This document shows, piece by piece, positions 1 through 13,920 of a stretch of 64,000 nt of DNA (positions within the stretch are counted from its first letter, which is position 1; each line of letters starts with the position of its first letter). The notes under the pieces were generated by a model, which was not told the DNA's origin, did no database searches, and worked only from the letters and a program-made list of their open reading frames with translations. Source of the DNA: Malurus cyaneus samueli (lineage: Eukaryota > Chordata > Aves > Passeriformes > Maluridae); the NCBI GenBank assembly GCA_009741485.1, contig CM019237.1, positions 46,298,982-46,362,981 on the forward strand, given 5' to 3'. Made by a program: the position numbers and the translations under genes.

Positions 1-3000
1 CTGAAAGCACAGTCTAAAGGCAGTTCTCTTTTTTTTCTCATCCTACACAATGCTTAGGTAACAAATCCATCCCAAAAGCATCCACAACCTGGTAAAGAAT
101 ATTACAACATCATTAGAATTCCCACAATAGATTAAATCAGCTTTCAGAAGTTTAAATATCACCTCTTTAACAGAGCATCAAATCTCTTGCCACTGGTAAC
201 ACATGATTATGAAATCATATCTAAGCCCAGATTATGCTTCAAGTATAGCTTTGAAAATGCTGAAGTATTTCTGACTACATCAGATGCAAAAAGCACCTCA
301 CAGCTGCAAGCCTTTAAGCAAGCAAATAGAAAAGCCACTACTTATAAATCTTCCCAGGAACAGCACTGGCTGGAGAGAAAGACTAATACTGTACAGGCTG
401 CATGTGTTCAGTTTTCTGAGATTTTGCATGATTGCTCCTCCCACCCTGCTTCCTCCTAAATACTGGAGCTATTACAGGATTTCCAAAATCTGAAGTAGTT
501 CAGATGATTTTCCCTAAATGTCACCTTTTTCTTATTTTCTGTCAAAAATTTTGTCCTGTTGGCTTCTGAATTTACATCCGTTTTCATCATATATAATTCT
601 CTATGGAAAGAAATCACAAAGCTTAGACATCCATAGGACATGGAGGAATAGCTCTTATGTTTTTATTGTCTGAAAGATGTTATCCATGAACATTGCATTG
701 AAAGAGATCACAAATGACCTCATGATAGAGTTCTATCACACCCCCCTCTCTGTTGTCTCTATCCCTGAGTTTAGGAGACCTAGTTTAAACGGTTGGTCCT
801 TATTAATAAGCTGTTGTATACCTTCAACCATCCCTGGTCACTCCTCTGTTCCTTCCCTTTTTCAAAGGAAGAAAACCCAAAATGCACCTTAAGAAAGTTC
901 CAAGAAGCAGCATCAGAAGTGCCCATAATGTCCAGGCTGTGCTTTCACCAAAGATTTACATACACAGTCACACAATGAAGTTCCTGGTTTCATTCTTTCT
1001 CTTGTAATTTCATTGCCCAAGACACCTGGACATGGATTCTGCCTCCCTGTCTCATCTGCCAGCTCTTTGGGCAATTCTTCAGTGACTCAGGGATCTCTCT
1101 TCTAACCCACTTACTTGAGATCCCTACATCAAGCAAAGATGCCATGAAACAGCGCTGCACTGTTTTTCTCATTTGCATGTTGCATCTTCTTCTACACTGT
1201 TTGCTTTCTAGGTCTCATGTTTATTGTTCCTGTAAGAGCATTATTGTACAGTCTTTTCTATCAGCAAAACAAATCTTCACAAAGGTGCATTTGCCAGTGC
1301 ATTGCCATTTTTTTCCATTACCTGCCCTTAGCATCACCCCGAGCGTGCAAATCACTGGTGGTGTTAGGATCTGCATTTTGAAGTGGGATCAAAGGCACAT
1401 CTGAGCTACAACCAGGACTCCATGAAGAAGGGGCTTGTGGATGCCCTGGGTTTTATCCAGCTTCATCTGCACTGATTTAGAAACGAACTGTCAAACAGCC
1501 ACAGCTTCTAGGGGAATACAGGTTTACACTTGTTTCTGTGCTTTAGGCCAGAATAGCTTATTCTTCCATACAAAGGTGGCTACCTTACCTGTGGTAAAAA
1601 ACTGCATCTAAAGCCAGTGTTAAGCCTCTCAAAGTCCTGATGTATAAAAAGATCGTGCCCACCTTAGGAATGCCATTAAATGATTGTTCTTATAGCTCAA
1701 AGGTGGTTTATTAAATGACAAGCTAACATTCAACAGTGATTACTTAGCATGACTGAAAAACTCCCATAGTGCTCACTGAGAGGCAAGATAATAACCTGAA
1801 GTCATGAAAATGTCTTGGAGAGAGTCATAATAGTTGTACTGTAATGGTCTACATGACACTCTGAAAAACCACTTGTCTTGCTTTGCTATGGAAAGCTTAG
1901 CTAAGTGAATATAAAGCTCTTTGGGATTGCTGTTGAATTAATGGTGATTGTCAGGACATGCTGCAGGGCCACGGTGCTGAGCGCAAGCTGATGCCTACGA
2001 AAGTTGCATGAGCCCAGGTGAATAAATGGAACTTTCTCCCCCCACAGGCTGCCTAATTTGATTAATTTTTAAGTCTTGTCCTTTTATTTCTGTCTGACAA
2101 TTCATTCTTTAGTTCCTCTGTATTAAAAAAGCCCATATGTGCACTGCATAGATGTTATATTTTCCAGGCTACGGGAATAAATTCCTAACAATTGTGTGTA
2201 AAATATACCTCACTGCAGTTCACCCAGCAACCTGAAATCAGTGTCATTTGTCACCACCCCAGCTGACTGAACTCTTCTTGATGTTGCCTGCATTTTTATT
2301 GTTGTGGTTTTTACTGTTTTCTTTCTGCTTGCTTTGTAACTATGCTGATTTACTTTATTGTTACTACTGTATGTCCACTAGTGTTAGAACCACATGCATG
2401 CTGAAGAGCAACTTGGGAAAAAAAAAAGTTCCTTTTCTTACCTGAGTATGAAAATTGCAGTGAGGAAAAATAGCGTGCCTTGAAATCTGATAAACACAAT
2501 AGAAATCAAAACCTGAGGCTGATAAAACATCTTCAGTAAAGTGTTTTTCTGTCAAAAAATTGTCAATTTTTTCAGGAAAAAAAAACCCAGTCAAGAATTG
2601 CTGTCTAAAATTCTGTTTAGAAAACAGTTCTGAACTTATCTGGACTAGAATATATAGCATTTTTTTTTTTGTAACAAATTGGTGCTTTGGAAAATGTAAT
2701 CTAACAAACCAAGTGGAATGCAAATTACCAAGCAGAATACCAGTTACCCTGAGCAAGCCAAATAAACTACTATCATTTCAATGACTGAAACACTATCTGT
2801 ATTGTCAATCATCAATTAATATTACTTTAATATAGAAATATAGTAAGAAATAGTATGAAATAATTAAAACCATAAACATTCAAACCAGAGAGCAAAACAA
2901 ATCAAGGTAATATAACAAAACAGAATGAATACAAGAAGTCCAACCAAGATTAAATATTTCAACTGTCCAGAAGCAAATTCTGATGGAAATATTTTAAGCA

Positions 3001-3978
3001 TTATGTTGAAAATGTGCTCAGAATAAATTCAAAGGTGGGGCAAAAAGCAAGAATAATAGAATTTCTGTGGATTGGATATTCTGGATTTTGACTCACTATT
3101 TGTATAATCAAGTGCAATAGACATGCATTACTATGAATGTAGAATCATACAAAAAACAATAGATTCATATTTCAGTTTCTGTCACAACAAATAAGACTTT
3201 TTTTCTTTGAGGCATTTTTTCCTAAAAAAAAATGAAGATTGAACCTGTCTCCTTAAGTGCCTCTTATTGATTTGTAAATGATGCAGTGAATCTTGTATTA
3301 TTCATTTTATTATACATGCACAGCATTTACTAGCAGAAAATAGACTCAACCCTGAGATGATTTAAAACTCACTTTCACCTGCGATAAGCACTGCATTTAA
3401 AACCATCTTCTTTCCTAACAAGTAGCTATTATTCTGATCTTCAAAATCAAGAGCATTCCCATTAAACCTGTTTGCACTGATTTTGAGCTTTTTACCCACG
3501 CAGCAAAAGGTAACAGCACACACAGCAGCGATATGTGGTACAAACATCAGGGCAAACCACAGCGCTCTGGGAAACAAAGCACCAAGTCAAGTTCCCAGGT
3601 GGTTTTTACTGGATCGAGGAATGAAAAGCAGTACTAACCATGCAGATGTATTCTAAGTGTAGGTAGATTTAGAAGCAGAGAATTCTCTTTTTCTTCTCCC
3701 ATTTTAATTTGCTGCCTGAATGTCAACTGCTACATTTCAAATACCACAAGTCTCATTTTATCTGATTTAATCAGATATTCTCCATAATGCAGAACAGTGC
3801 AATCAATCTGAGACATCATCTGTGAAACAGGAAAAAAACCCTCAGGAAACTTCACAGATGGGAAAAGAAGATATCCCAGGATACGCTTGAATATGCGTGC
3901 TCCACGGCACAGATAGTAATGATTTTCAGCATATCAGCTAGGCTTAATTTAACTTTCTCTTTTTGCATCTCATTTCAG
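1..3978. other. Unique AT-rich noncoding DNA, no gene seen
   Basis: I see no exon, RNA gene or transposon that I can support here. The longest open frame (minus strand, 2364-2756, 130 codons) is rich in F, K and Q, resembles no family I know, and overlaps an open frame on the other strand, so I treat it as chance. Short homopolymers lie at 2577-2585 (A) and 2660-2670 (T). A tight AT hairpin (9-bp arms, 1-base loop) sits at 2554-2572. The stretch around 1920-2110 has homeodomain-like AT words and is discussed as a finding. Confidence 0.6.
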
Positions 3979-4064
3979 GGGACTGGTTTGCCATCAGTGT
4001 CCTCTTGCTGCTCCAGTGCCAGGCCAGTTCTGGTCCTGCTCTCTGGGCCACCTGCAAGAAGCAG
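3979..4064 (+). other. Candidate internal exon, unidentified
   Basis: What is seen: a long pyrimidine-rich tract ending in CATTTCAG (AG at 3977-3978) precedes an 86-bp segment that ends GCAG before GTGAAG (donor GT at 4065-4066). All three plus-strand frames are open across it, so the frame cannot be chosen. One frame has a short hydrophobic run followed by cysteines, but I recognise no domain. The acceptor is good and the donor moderate. Such pairs arise by chance every few kilobases, and no partner exon was found nearby. It could be a lncRNA exon, a coding exon or nothing. Confidence 0.15.
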
Positions 4065-6220
4065 GTGAAGTGTCTCTCCTGCCTTCACGCAGTTGTGGGT
4101 ATTTTACAGGCTTGGTGTCTGAATGCTCCATGCTCACAGATATTAATTAATTGTGTTATTAAACCACAATTGACTTTTACTTTGATGATATATTATCAGC
4201 AAAATTACTCAATCAATTTCTTCAGGGGCAGAGCTTAAGACAACAAAAGTTACTTATATTTGTCTCTCCCACAAATAGGAAAAAACGATCTTATACACCA
4301 TATTGCAGCAAGTATAAGCTTTACTAAAACGTTTTTAAAGCAAACACGCACCTGGACAGATGCAATCTGAGTAAACATGTCACATGTAGGGCCATGTCCA
4401 ATGCCTGGGAATATTTTTGCACTCTGAAACAACTTTCCATTGTGGGCATGTCACAGGCTTTAGCATCTCATGTGTCCAGGATCTGATGCTGGATTCCCAT
4501 TGTGGGGCTGCCCCCACCCCTGCTGGGCAAGGGTCCATAAGAGCTGGAAGGATGTGCTGTGGCAGGCTCCATCAGAGGGCTGGATGAGCATTGCTCTGCA
4601 AGGAAGAAGCACCAGCCTGCACCAACCCTGCTCGCTGCAGCACCTACATCTCCACCAGGCTCTTTCAGGGCAGACCTGATGGCCAGGGTCACTTTAACCA
4701 GAAATGCTGAGACTCGTGTACTACTTGTCTCTCTTTCATGCATCATTAGTTTTCAGCACACTCTCCTTTGGCAAGTAACGCTTTTGGTTGCAATAAAGCC
4801 AGTGATGCCAAGCTTTCTAAATGGTCATAAAGTGAAGGAGATCCCCAGAGGAGATGGCAGCTGTAGTGTGCAGCAGATGCCAATGAAAATCTGTGCTCAT
4901 CTGCCACCTCATCTTTCTGGCAAGACTTCAGACAAAATTAACAATAACAAAATACTATGGAAAAGAATATGTAAAGCTGCCATGTTTATACATATGCTCC
5001 TCATAGGCATCCAGTTTATTGTTCTCAGCTTATGCTTATCTGGATGTTCTATCAGGTCTTGCTTATTCTTCTGAGCTAGATTTTATTTCTGATGGAAGAC
5101 CAACAAGCTGTGAAAGACAGCAGTAATCACATAATGATTGTCTGAATTTGGCAAATTAGTACACAGAAATGGAAAGAAGCTCTCCACATGGATACAATTT
5201 GAATTTCTTGAGATCTTTATAGCAGAATCAGAAGAAATGGTAGGAGACTATAAAAATGCAGTAGCTGTGTTCTAGGATGTAAGGTCTCTAACAGATTTGT
5301 TTGCATAAAAGGCAGTCCATGCTCTAACTCATTTACTGAGTAACAGCCTTGTCCAAGGGCAAGGCCTATTGTTCTTTCATAAATAATTCTCTGACACATT
5401 AGCAATTCAGAAAAACATGCAAAGTATGCAAGATAGACCTCCAGCTATGTTTTACGCTCTACAGAAAACACAGGATGTTAATTCAATGTTCCTACAGTTT
5501 AAGACGAGGCACAGAAGACACACAAATTTTCTGAATCCACCAATAATCCAGCTTGATTATAGAAATAACCTATAAAAGAAACCTGTACCTAAATTCAGTT
5601 CCTGTGACTGACATTTTCTCAGTGAAAGGGCATTCATGAATATTCTTTCATAAAACCTTTCCTTTCTTCACCAATACCCTTGACACGCAATGTCCTACTA
5701 TTCTTCATTAATTTAAAAAAACCATGAAGAGAAAGCAAAAAAGGAATATTAGAAATATCTCACTGCATATGTAAAAAATATTGTAAATATTTCTGAATTG
5801 CATTTGCACGTATTGCAAGTATATTGAAAGTTCTATTTGTAAGAACATTTGTCATCTGACAATGTTGCTGAACTGGTTCTGAACGTCGCAAAACTTTTGA
5901 GGATTAAAAACAACAGACAGTTCAGGAAGGGAGTCACTTTCTCCTCACAAATACCATTCTGTCCAGAGTCAGATAGATTCACCAAAAGATGTGCAGAACA
6001 CAATCTTCATGAACAAATCCTAAATTGCAATTTCACCACCAAAACTGGCTATAAAATCCTGAAGTGATTCCAAGAAGATCTTTCATGTCATTAACTGGAT
6101 CTGTCTTTGAGCAACACACAGCATCTGAACAATCAATAGTGGTTGTGTACTCTGCTCCTATGATTATACAACATCCACAAAAAGAAAATTCAAATACATG
6201 GGCAGCAGTCTATTGAGAAA
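4065..6220. other. Noncoding DNA, no gene seen
   Basis: The part around 4450-4740 is richer in G+C than its surroundings and carries overlapping open frames on both strands (4468-4746 minus, 4559-5074 plus). They match nothing I know and contain no recognisable motif. The rest is AT-rich unique sequence without visible repeats. Confidence 0.55.
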
Positions 6221-6236
6221 NNNNNNNNNNNNNNNN
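6221..6236. other. Assembly gap of 16 N
   Basis: Sixteen ambiguous bases are flanked by GAGAAA on the left and AAAAATG on the right, so the gap lies in an A-rich run. The short length suggests an uncertain homopolymer or a small scaffold join. Open frames drawn across it have no meaning. Confidence 0.98.
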
Positions 6237-9200
6237 AAAAATGTAACACCAGCCCTTTCACATGGAAAATGCTTTTTTGTTAAACAAAATAAACCCACCC
6301 AAGACCCAAGGACTCCAAAACAACCAAACAATACACATGTCTCATTCTTTCTCATGGGAGATGCCTGGTTAGATAAAACTCCATAAAGCTGTTTTATATC
6401 CTCCCTGAAAGAAAGACCCAAGAGCACTTCTTCACATTTTATCTCATCTCCAGAATCAAAATGGCACTGAAACCATAGGTCCCACTGGACTCATCTCTTT
6501 CTTGTAATCCTTTATGAACACAATTCTAAATCCTGAAAAGCCTGGGTTTAGAAATAATATTCTTGTTAAATTTCTATGAGTAGTTAACCATCAACCAGAA
6601 ATATTTTTCTTCATTTACAAAGCAATATGAGACAGCTAACAAAAGCCTTTTGATGAATCACAGCAGTCATAATTACAATTACATGAACAGAAATCTGGGA
6701 ATAAATTTCCATATATGATTTTAATGCCTCAATCAATAAAGCATAATGTGTATCTAGAAGTCAAATATGTAGATGAGTTAGAACTAAAGTGGATGAAAGT
6801 GTGAGAAAATTAATATTAGCTAAGACTACAATCTGCTACAGAGCATTTTCTCTAATTCTTGATAATGTTCATTATATTTTCCCTCTTTTTATGTGGTACC
6901 TCTCCTTGTTGAAAACTGGGCATGCTTTTCATTTCATGACTGCTGACAATAATTCCTTCAGTGATCAAGCCATGACAAGGAATTGATGAGACACACACAA
7001 AATGCATTTTTCCATTATGGGTCTCCACCTGGACCTTTTAAAAGTAAATCTAAGCCAGTCAAGATAAAAAGAGTTTAATTATTGACAATACTGAGCCTTT
7101 CTTTATTTTTCTTTCAAGTCTTCCAGTTAACAATCCATTTTACAGATAAATGTACCAGAACATGTATTGCCTGTAGAAGCAGGACACTACAACTTTCTCA
7201 GTAAAAAAACTCAACACTAGGTTTTACTGCACACTGACAGATGGTATGAGAAAGATTGTGACCCAGCTATAATACCCCGTGTCAGAAGGGTTGAGGAAGG
7301 AGAATATCTGCCAACCTGCACAAGGTCAATCTGTCAGCCATTTTTTCAGAAACTTGGCCAGAATAATTCGGAACAGTCACTCCTTTTTTGAAAGATCCTT
7401 GTTCAGCTTGCAGTCACTTGGCGCAATTCACCATCAGCTTTCTTGCAGCCACCATTCCATGTTTCAATGGTATTTTGCAAATGTACTGCTTCCTGAACTG
7501 CTTGCTGACCTAACACCTTGACAGGCTTCAGCTGACTTTGGAATTGAATATAAAGTTCTTGACGGGACCCTGTACACACAAGAAAAAGCAGCCCTTCAGA
7601 CCACACTGATCCTATCCTCTATTATAAAAGCACAAAAGGCAATCTTTCACTTCCCCACATCTCACATGAAATAAAAATATCTCTGCATGATGGCAAAGAT
7701 ACCTCAAAAGAGCACACATTTCAGATAAGTGTTAATAACTTCACTGCTAACTCTAAAAGTTAAACTTTTCTAAAGATATTACATAACATGAGTAATGCAG
7801 TAATTGAGCTTATTTTTAACTGCGCTTACTTTTAATTGAGCTACTCAGGTATTGAACTTAAGGCTGACACCTTTAAATTACTTGCTACATTACTATAATA
7901 AATTTTAAAAGGTCTTTCTAAAACTTTTGCCTGCTTAGAGGAGCTTTATAATCTGTTTCTTCCAGATACACAGTGCATGGAGAAGTACAGAGGTGTTTAC
8001 AGCATCAGCTGGCCCTACTCCCAATAGAACAAGCTTGTTTTTGTCAAGTGGGAAGCAAGACCAGTGAAATTCAAGTGGACTGTGGCCATACAGCTAAATA
8101 AACCCCCGTGGTGCGCTCGTGGATGAAACCCACCTTGCCCATTCCAGACCCCAGCAGTGTGGCTCAGACAGCCTCCCATGGGCAGCTCAAGACCTCACAA
8201 TTACAGATTGCTCTAAAGGAAAACCAGGCTGAGACTCTTCTGACCTGCCTTCCCTGCTCTCTACATGCTCTGTGGGAACACTCCCATGCACCCTGGAACA
8301 CTTTGGAACCGTTGTGTTCAGCCTTGGCAGAACCAACTGGATTTTTTTGTTTGTTTTTGTTTTCCATGGTATTTTCACAATTCAATTAAAAGTATGGCTT
8401 TCTCTTGCCGGTCCATCAGCCTCCCTACCATCCTCTGAAATCTGCCCAGACACTGAAGCTCTCTGTCTGTAAGCTACTTCTCTCAGTCTCACAATTTCTT
8501 TGGACACAGAAAGTTTAATTCTAAAATGCTCTTATTTTTATTATTTCAGAATGAAACACCAGGGTTACCATTTCAGGAAAAATATCAGGATTTCATCGTA
8601 TGTTCACTGGGGAAATTCCAGTGGGAAAAAAAATTATACATTCCTTGGATCTAATACCTACCAAAAATAGGATATAAAATAATCCAGCTGAGTACTGAGA
8701 GAAATAAGAGGAACACAGAGATGACTGCTAAAGTTACATTTCACTGAACTGCAATGTGTGAAGGATTTTCTTCTTTTAACACATAAGCAACTTGTTTTCT
8801 CCCCCTCTATTCTGTTATCTCACTTTCCTTTCTGATTTTAAAAATATTTCTCACTAAGATTCTGAACATGCATGAAAAGGCAGTCCAGAAGTAGAAAAAG
8901 GAAAAATAATATTTGATGTATGAGACAAATGTTGGCAAATTGTTAGCTAAATATCTACTTAGATGATATCTAGAGATATCACACGTATTACCACCAGGCT
9001 CTATCTAGTTCTCCAAGTCTATTTTAAGCCAGCATTATGATGAGATTAATTAGCATGCAGCACACTTAAAATCACCAGGATCATTTAACTTCGTTTTTGC
9101 AAATACAACTCCCTCTAACTGATTCCTATAAAACCTTACATTCTATGGGAACATTGCTAGAAGCTGTAAAAACTCACCTTTCTCTTAGCTGAGGATGCTT

Positions 9201-9360
9201 CTTAAAGGAACTTCCTATGTTTGGAAACTCACTGTAAAGGTTGCCATGGTGATTAATTTTAAAAGTGAAATTCTCCCTTTTTAAAGTTTTTTCTTTAAAG
9301 AAGAAGTGTTCTCTGCTAGGGCTCAGTTCTCCACAAGGCAAATGGCAATGAAAATTGCAT
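6237..9360. other. Noncoding DNA, no gene seen
   Basis: Unique sequence, AT-rich except for a more balanced patch at about 8100-8460 that carries several overlapping short open frames on both strands without recognisable content. A T/G-rich run occurs near 8342-8363. No transposon end, splice-bounded open segment or RNA gene stood out. Confidence 0.6.
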
Positions 9361-9428
9361 CTTAATCCTGAAGATTAAAGGACATAACCTCTACCTTAAT
9401 CCTGAAGATTAAAGGACATAACCTCTGT
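9361..9428. repeat. 34-bp tandem duplication, two copies
   Basis: The unit beginning CTTAATCCTGAAGATTAAAG at 9361 recurs at 9395 with a period of 34 bp. The copies are identical over about 32 bases and then diverge (CTAC against CTGT). The unit contains the small inverted repeat TTAATCcTGAaGATTAA, so each copy can fold. Near identity suggests a young duplication, probably by replication slippage. Confidence 0.95.
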
Positions 9429-12400
9429 GTAACTGCAACTTCAGCAGCAGAGATGTTTACTGAAAAATTTTGGAAACGTCTATTTTTACCTAAAAATGGA
9501 GGAAAAAATACATCCATGGGTGAAAGAATTGAAGGAAAAAGGCAGCATCTTCCAGGGGTCAGACTACATCCAGCAGGCTAGGTCATACTTGTGCCAGGGA
9601 GGAGGAAAGGCAAGGAGGGAATGGTAGGGGTAGCTGAAGCTCAACAGGAAAACCAGCAGAATCATCCAGAGAGAGCGTCAGTGCATGGCAAGAGAAAGAT
9701 GTAAACTTTCCCCCCAAAGAAAAAGCATAGAAACCAAAGGTCACTACCTGAAAAGCTCTTTACCTAAGGCATTGTTCATTTTATTTCCATGGCTCCAGAT
9801 GTAATTTCATGTGGGTGACTCCATCTATTGACTTCTCCTCTCCACAATGACATGCAGAGCTACATTAAGCCTTGCTGTCTACACAGCTGTGTTAGCTATT
9901 GGAGTACAGACAAGTGCACAGCTCTGTTCCCGCACTAGGAGTTGGAAAAGTACAATTACTTCTCTAAAAAACATACAATTTTCAACATTACGTCATCCAA
10001 CTTACCCCTGCATAAGCTGTCACTGCAGAACTCACTGGCAAATTAAACTGGCAAACAGTGCCAGTTCAATACCCAGGCAATTCATGGCTTCTTTATTCAC
10101 ATAAAGATCACAGTGCTGTGAGACAGCTGCATAATTCATTATGTATTTAATATTTTATTGTTCTAGACAGAAGTATCTGTACAAGCACAATTAAAATGGC
10201 TGACGTACACCGAGTTGATTTTAATACAATGAATCAAATTTGTTTCAGAGATCTGCTCGACCTTAAAGCTCTATGGTTTAAATCAATAGAAGGAAAACCA
10301 AGCCGAGACTCATGTGTTGCAGTGCCTGGGCATTACTCATTTTACCTTTACTGACTAGCCAAGAAAGCCTTTTTACTTGATCTTACTGTATTAGTCATGG
10401 CAAATGCAAGATATTCCAAGGTATATAAAATTATTTTACATTCAACACACAAGGTCATGATGATAATGAAAGAAAACACCTTTTGAAAAATGGCAGAACA
10501 CACAAATGATTACTATGGCTTCTTTGCCATTATGATAAATTTTAGTAATTCCATATGAATTTGACCCATTAGGATTTCTAGGGAAAAAAAATATTAGTGA
10601 GCACAGTTAGATTAAGCTGCAACTATTCTCCATATTCTCTCTTGAGTAAGGGTTTTTGTAAGAATTATGGACACAAGACAAGCTCCAGAAATTCATCCCT
10701 AGGAGTCTCAATCTCCTTATATACTCATAGCAAAGAAGTTGCTGGAGGTCTCCATAAAGCACCTTATGGCTCAGAACAAAGCTGAGAGTGCCTTTGAAGG
10801 CTGAGACTAATTTTGCATTAAGAACAGTAGTGAAGTGGGATTCATGTACTTCATACCTTTTTATTTTGCACCTGTATTTTTCCTTTACTTTTCCTGTGTC
10901 TTCATCCCTTCTTGTGTCTGGCATTTTCTGTAGGCCATGACTGGCTTCTCATTTATTCAACATCAGCAAGCTGCAGAACACTAAAGTATTTTTGAGTGTT
11001 AGTGAGTTTCTTCGGAGCCTGGAGCTGTAAGTATGTTTTTCATCTAATGAAAGGCTAAATGAATCAAACAAACCAAAAGAAAATGTAGTGGGTTTAGCTG
11101 AACCTTCTCCTTCAGTACCCTTGCTCAAGCTGATGATATTTCCCTCTCAACATCACCAATATGTTGCTACCTGCTCCTCATACTAAAACAAAAAGCAATT
11201 TAAGGAAATGCAGCACACAGAGAAGGAGAGACTGGCACTGGGGACAGGTGACTGGAGAACCAGCCAGGGAAACTCCTGGGCCACCATAGGCAGACACAGG
11301 CCAGCTCAGGCATTACCTTGGGATTTCCCTTCCCTCCTTAAGGTGTGTCTGATGTCTTCCCAGAAGCTTGTCCACCCTGACATGAAGGTAAAAAGCAAAT
11401 GAGGACACAGTTGTGGAACGCAATGTCTGAAACATTGGAACACACAATAAAAATTCTGGACAAATTTTCTTCTTGCACAGAATGGGAATAAAAAGAGGTA
11501 CTTGATTGTTATACCCTACTCTCAAAAAAGAGGGAAAGATTCAGTACAATAAATAAACACTTTCATTATAAACATGGAAATTCCATGCTATAGATAACCT
11601 GGGAAAAATAAAGGAATCATTTAATTAGAGACAAAATCTTTGTGGGTGCTTCCTGCTTACAAGGCAACACTACAGAGACACAATCTGAATGTACACAAAT
11701 TCTCCCAGATAGGAAGGCCATCTGAGCCACTCTGGGACTAACTCAAAATGACGTGTTTTAAAGGAACAGGATGAGGAAATTAGCCTTAAAAAGAGAGAAC
11801 CCAGAAATGAAGAAAAAGGAATGGATTAGCCAGTCAAGGGAGAAGAAAAACACAGCTTATTCCATCTGCCAGTATTTCCTCATGAACACTGGACAGTGTG
11901 ACTGGTCAACCTGGTCCTTTCAAATGCTGACCATAGTTGTACCTCCCTCTTTATTTCCAGATGGGAGTGAGCTGCAGTGTGAATGTAGCAAGGAATAAGG
12001 TATTCAGCAGAACCAGAACAAGTTGCCAGCAATTTAGCTGTTAAATTTGCAAATTTGCTATTAGACCAGTATGACCAATTAGTTTTCTAGCTGGATGGGG
12101 GAGTCACTTCAATGTAATCTCCTGCAGCACTGCTAAGTGGCACCATTAGCCTGAAGAATGGTGGCCAAGAGTCATTAATATGCCACAGAGGCAATCTGTG
12201 ACAGCTACACAAAAATATGGCCCCTAGGACATCCATGAAAGAGCAGACTGCCTTTGGGTGTCTGCAGAGCCAGACATGGGGGACATCCTCCACATGGCAT
12301 GCTGGAAATGCAGGGTAAGCCAGTGTCTGAGAGCAGTTTTGGCAGACGACAGAACCTTGGTACCCTCAAGGTGCTGGGTGATTAGAGCTCAAGGAATAAG

Positions 12401-13920
12401 TCTTCTGCTTTTCCCATCTGCAGCCCAAGCTTCCTGAAGCACTGATTGTGTTAACCACAGAGGAGTCATTAAGACTGGTCTGACAGTAATGCAATCAAAC
12501 CTACTGAGAGAGGCGATAGCCTAGTTTTGGGGAGAGACCCTCTGGCTGGAAGGGTTCACAGGTCTAAAATTATGCACCAAAGTTCTGAATATAAATTGCC
12601 ATTTTTTTAATAGGAATAATTCCTATCTAGTACTTCTCAGAGACACAATACCCTATTTACCCTAGGACAAAATTATCACTTCCTGTGGCATTGAGAAGTT
12701 CCATTATAGTGAGAAAGGTGATGAGGCTCCTCAGTATGTTTGATAGATTTCATAAGTACTGCTGACTTCGATCTGTTTTAAAGACCAGCCAGGGTCTAGA
12801 GGTGAAGTGTAAACTGAACCAAGTGTCAAAGCTGCAGCAAGGACACTCTTGTCAGAGAAGCAGAGCAAAACAGAAGGCTTTATACAGAGACTGAGACCTC
12901 TTGCTCACTGCTGGCAGTAGAAATACCAAACAGCATGTACTTTCTACATTGCCACACCACTAATCCATGGAACAGAAGGTAAAGACTTGAGCCTCTGTCA
13001 ATAACTCATCATGCCTTGCTGAAGGCTAAAGGTTATCTGAGGAAATGGCAAAAATTAAGTGCTCTTACAGGTACTCAAAAATTCACACTGCATGACTATG
13101 CAGATTGCAAGGGGCAAAATGCACATCCTGAATCTCCTTCCAGCTGCTGAGAGATGAGGTGTCTGCTCGAGACTGAGGGGATTTCAGTACTATCCCAGCA
13201 GAATAATGGAATGGCATCCTGAGATGAGCAGCATTTAATGAGAAAGGAGAGGGGAAAGAAAATCAGTATATCAGTTTACCCACCCTAGGGCATGAGATAT
13301 GCTGCCATCATACAGAACAAGCTGAGCAAAAGAGCAGAGATTGGGATTCATCAGTACAGGAAAAATTAGAGAGGGTCTGTTCACTTTCAGTGGCAGGAGG
13401 CATGCAACACATCAGCTAACTCCTCAAAATTCTGAGACCCAGCCTATGCAAATGCGTTTTGATCTTTGGCAAGCAATATCGAGTCCAAGCAGAAGCAGAT
13501 GTACTATCCAACACACTACCTTCAAAAGAGAAGCCAAACTACAACACATCAGAATAAAGCAGTCCAACCTCAAACAGAAATCTATGCATTCATAATCTTC
13601 ACCTGGATATTCAGCACTAAAAATAGCTTAGTGCAAAGGCAAGGCAAGCAGGAAGGAACTAACACTTTTAAAGCTGGATGACTCCAAATTCCCAGAGCTG
13701 CACAGCCCCAGCAGAAGCAGAGCTGTTTGCAGCAGGCTGGTGCCCGGCGCTGTGCAGTCCATTTCACAGGCACAGCTGGGAGAGCACCAGCTGGGCAGAT
13801 GGACTGCTACAACTCGACATCAAAGGCCAGAGATCACTGCCCAGGGATGTGCCATTCCAAGTGAGGTTGCCAGGGAGCCACAAAACAGAAAGAGCAATAC
13901 TCATAAAAAGCAGCAATTGT
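9429..13920. other. Noncoding DNA, no gene seen
   Basis: Unique sequence. Moderately G+C-rich patches at about 11210-11400 and 12100-12520 carry open frames of 65-75 codons that resemble nothing known. Around 13680-13900 is another richer patch directly before the CR1 fragment. It could be more decayed CR1, but I cannot align it. Confidence 0.55.

Noticed and set aside
2364..2756. 130-codon minus-strand open frame
   Set aside because: F/K-rich product with no domain, overlapping an open frame on the other strand. The length is unremarkable in 64 kb.
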